Assembly: GCF_008642335.1 (NCBI RefSeq) | Contig: NZ_CP029191.1 | Coordinates: 5,208,001 to 5,272,000, forward strand | Length of the DNA stretch: 64,000 nt | Reading direction: 5' to 3' | Source of the DNA: Streptomyces venezuelae | GTDB lineage: Bacteria; Actinomycetota; Actinomycetes; Streptomycetales; Streptomycetaceae | Shown here: positions 62,348-64,000 of the stretch, piece after piece | Position numbering within the stretch: position 1 is the stretch's first letter | Layout of the letters: each line of letters starts with the position of its first letter | The notes under the pieces: generated by a model | What the model was told of the DNA's origin: nothing | The model's input: the letters and a program-made list of their open reading frames with translations, nothing else | The model's database searches: none | Program-made: the position numbers and the translations under genes

Positions 62348-64000
62348 ATGGACGAGGGGAAGCCCACGAAGGCGAACTGGTGGAGCCGCCCACGGCCGGA
62401 CGCGCGGGGTGCGTCGGACGACCCCTCGACGCGGCCCCCGCACCCCACCGACGCCCCGTCCACGGCACAGGACGGCTCCGCCGAGTTCTCGTCGGGCCAG
62501 GCCCCCGAGGTCCCGGCCCGGTCGGGTGGCACGTGGGCCGAGCCGTCGCAGCCCACCGACCTTCCGCCCGCTCAGGCGCAGGTGCCGGACGCTCCGGCGG
62601 TGCCGGATCGCCCTGCCGAGGTCCCGGGCCGGCCGGACGCGACGTGGACCGGGTCCGGTGCTCAGCCCCAGTCGCCGAGCCCGGCGCACTCCGGGGAGTA
62701 CCCGATCGCGCCCGCCGAGCCCACCGCGAGCCAGACCGGCCCCGTGGACCGGCCCAGGCCCCTGCACGACCCGGATCCGTACAGCACTCCGCCCTACGGT
62801 GAGCCGGGGCCCTGGGCACCCGCGCCGCCCGTGCAGCACCCCGCGGCGACGCCGGCGCACGGCACCCAGCTCTCGCCGCCGCACGGCACCCAGCTCCCGC
62901 CGCCACACGGCGGCACACCCTCGCACGGCACACCCGGCCCGACTCCCTACGGGGGCACGCCGCCGCACGGCACGTCTGGCCCGGCCCCGCACGGCACACC
63001 GGGTCCCGCGCCTCACGGCGGCACGCCCCCGCACGGCACACCCGGTCCCGTCCTTCAGGGCGGCACGCCGCCCCACGGCACACCCGGGCCCGCCCCTCAC
63101 GGCGGCACGCCCCCGCACGGCACCTCTGGTTCCGCTCCCCATCCCGGCCCCCAGGTGCCTCAGCAGCAGGCCCAGCCTTCCCACGGCGTGACTCCCTCCG
63201 CGCAGGCCGGGGCCGGTCAAGGCGTGCCTCGGCAGCCGTACGATCCCTGGGACGCGCCCTTTCAGCAGGTCGGCTCTCTGCCGCCCGAGACCCGGGAGAA
63301 GCGGGACAAGCGGGGGCGGCGGGTGTTGTTCATCGGGGTTGCCGTCATCGCGCTGCTCTCGGGGCTCATCGGTGGGGCCACCGGCGCGTATCTGGAGCGG
63401 AACGGGACCGGGGACATCGAGTTGCGGCAGGCCGATGCCGAGTCCGCCGACCGGCCCAAGGGCAGCGTCGCCGGCATCGCGTCGGCCACCCTGCCCGGCG
63501 TCGTGACGCTGCACGTCAGCGGCGACTCCGCCCAGGGCACCGGCACCGGCTTCGTCCTCGACGGCAAGGGCCACATCCTCACCAACAACCACGTCGTGGA
63601 GCCCGCGGGCACCGGCGGCGAGGTCTCCGTGACCTTCAGCGGCGGCGAGACCGCCAAGGCGGAGGTCATCGGCCGCGACTCCGGCTACGACCTCGCGGTC
63701 GTCAAGGTCAGCGGCGTCCGCGGCCTCAAGCCCCTGCCCCTCGGCAACTCCGAGAACGTCCAGGTCGGCGACGCCGTCGTCGCCATCGGCGCCCCTTTCG
63801 ACCTGGAGAACACGGTCACCTCCGGGATCATCAGCGCCAAGGAGCGGCCGATCACCGCGGGCGGCGAGAAGGGCGACGGCAGCGACATCTCGTACGTCGA
63901 CGCCCTGCAGACCGACGCCCCGATCAACCCGGGCAACTCCGGCGGCCCCCTCGTCGACTCCAAGGCCCGCGTCATCGGCATCAACAGCGCCATCCGCTCC
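62348..64000 (+). CDS. htrA: HtrA/DegP-type serine protease (3' end outside window)
   Basis: 551 codons to the right edge without a stop, ATG 62348 with GGGGAG upstream. Residues 1-320 are cytoplasmic and disordered, Pro/His/Gly/Thr-rich, with 14-residue tandem repeats. A membrane helix (about 323-348, VLFIGVAVIALLSGLIGGAT) follows. The trypsin-like domain has the full triad: TNNHVV (His about 414), YDLAVVK (Asp about 447) and GNSGGP (Ser about 531). A PDZ domain would follow beyond the edge. It degrades misfolded exported proteins and, by analogy with M. tuberculosis, may be part of the SigE regulon. Confidence 0.93.
   Translation, partial: MDEGKPTKANWWSRPRPDARGASDDPSTRPPHPTDAPSTAQDGSAEFSSGQAPEVPARSGGTWAEPSQPTDLPPAQAQVPDAPAVPDRPAEVPGRPDATWTGSGAQPQSPSPAHSGEYPIAPAEPTASQTGPVDRPRPLHDPDPYSTPPYGEPGPWAPAPPVQHPAATPAHGTQLSPPHGTQLPPPHGGTPSHGTPGPTPYGGTPPHGTSGPAPHGTPGPAPHGGTPPHGTPGPVLQGGTPPHGTPGPAPHGGTPPHGTSGSAPHPGPQVPQQQAQPSHGVTPSAQAGAGQGVPRQPYDPWDAPFQQVGSLPPETREKRDKRGRRVLFIGVAVIALLSGLIGGATGAYLERNGTGDIELRQADAESADRPKGSVAGIASATLPGVVTLHVSGDSAQGTGTGFVLDGKGHILTNNHVVEPAGTGGEVSVTFSGGETAKAEVIGRDSGYDLAVVKVSGVRGLKPLPLGNSENVQVGDAVVAIGAPFDLENTVTSGIISAKERPITAGGEKGDGSDISYVDALQTDAPINPGNSGGPLVDSKARVIGINSAIRS
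62951..63142 (+). repeat. 42-bp tandem repeats coding for a 14-residue unit in HtrA
   Basis: Full units begin at 62951, 63017, 63059 and 63101 and encode GGTPPHGTPGPAPH or close variants. A 24-bp partial unit lies at 62993-63016. A related 8-residue repeat (HGTQLSPP) precedes them at about 62857-62905. The number of units is likely to vary between strains. Confidence 0.85.

Overview
The window is high-GC actinobacterial DNA, almost certainly a Streptomyces chromosome. The signs are strong third-position G/C bias, many GTG starts (plus TTG and one probable ATT), mycothiol and diaminopimelate genes, lipobox and Tat lipoproteins, several leaderless-type starts (TANNNT 6-7 nt before the start codon), and a bldK-type oligopeptide permease operon. 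Most of it looks like conserved core chromosome. No tRNA, rRNA, insertion sequence, prophage or CRISPR array was seen.

Layout. 1-3.2 kb: two consecutive regulators that end in the same ATP-binding domain (the first is cut by the window edge; the second is a PAS-PAS-GAF-PP2C-HATPase phosphatase). 3.4-7.9 kb: a TPM-domain membrane protein divergent from a MoxR AAA ATPase, a VWA protein and an SMI1/KNR4 protein (RavA/ViaA-like). 7.9-9.2 kb: a Tat-exported alpha/beta hydrolase. 9.3-13.2 kb: a four-gene Sdh1-type succinate dehydrogenase operon. 13.7-18.2 kb: a family-5 binding lipoprotein with a large charged insert, then typA. 18.7-38 kb: three complete peptide/nickel-type ABC operons. Two (18.7-24.5 and 32.4-38.0 kb) share the order binding protein-permease-permease-ATPase-ATPase. 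The middle one, on the minus strand (25.9-32.0 kb), has the order permease-binding protein-permease-ATPase-ATPase expected of bldKABCDE. An ECF sigma gene with a membrane partner lies between the first and second operons, and a DPP-IV-like peptidase (38.0-40.2 kb) ends the region. 

40.3-47.8 kb: small membrane proteins, mshB, a disordered membrane protein with a peptidoglycan-binding-type domain, and a four-gene ABC-2 exporter/two-component operon. 47.9-49.6 kb: tandem SirB1-like genes. 49.7-55.3 kb: a GNAT protein, 7Fe ferredoxin, dapC, two exported proteins and dapE. 55.4-64 kb: a block in nearly the order of the M. tuberculosis Rv1202-Rv1223 region: dapE, LOG protein, folP2-like gene, DivIVA-domain protein, tag, DUF3117 protein, O-methyltransferase, then the stress regulon sigE-rseA-htrA (htrA is cut by the right edge).

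Functionally the window joins peptide uptake and developmental signalling (bldK and paralogues, plus an intracellular dipeptidyl peptidase), respiration (Sdh1), lysine/peptidoglycan precursor synthesis (dapC, dapE) and envelope-stress response (SigE/RseA/HtrA). I did not find an obviously new system. The best leads are the degenerate FolP2-type protein, the Cys/His motifs in SdhC, the charged insert with its homopurine tract in the 13.7-kb lipoprotein, the TPM/MoxR/VWA/SMI1 cluster with a G-quadruplex motif, the ATT start of the methyltransferase, and several clean unassigned inverted repeats.
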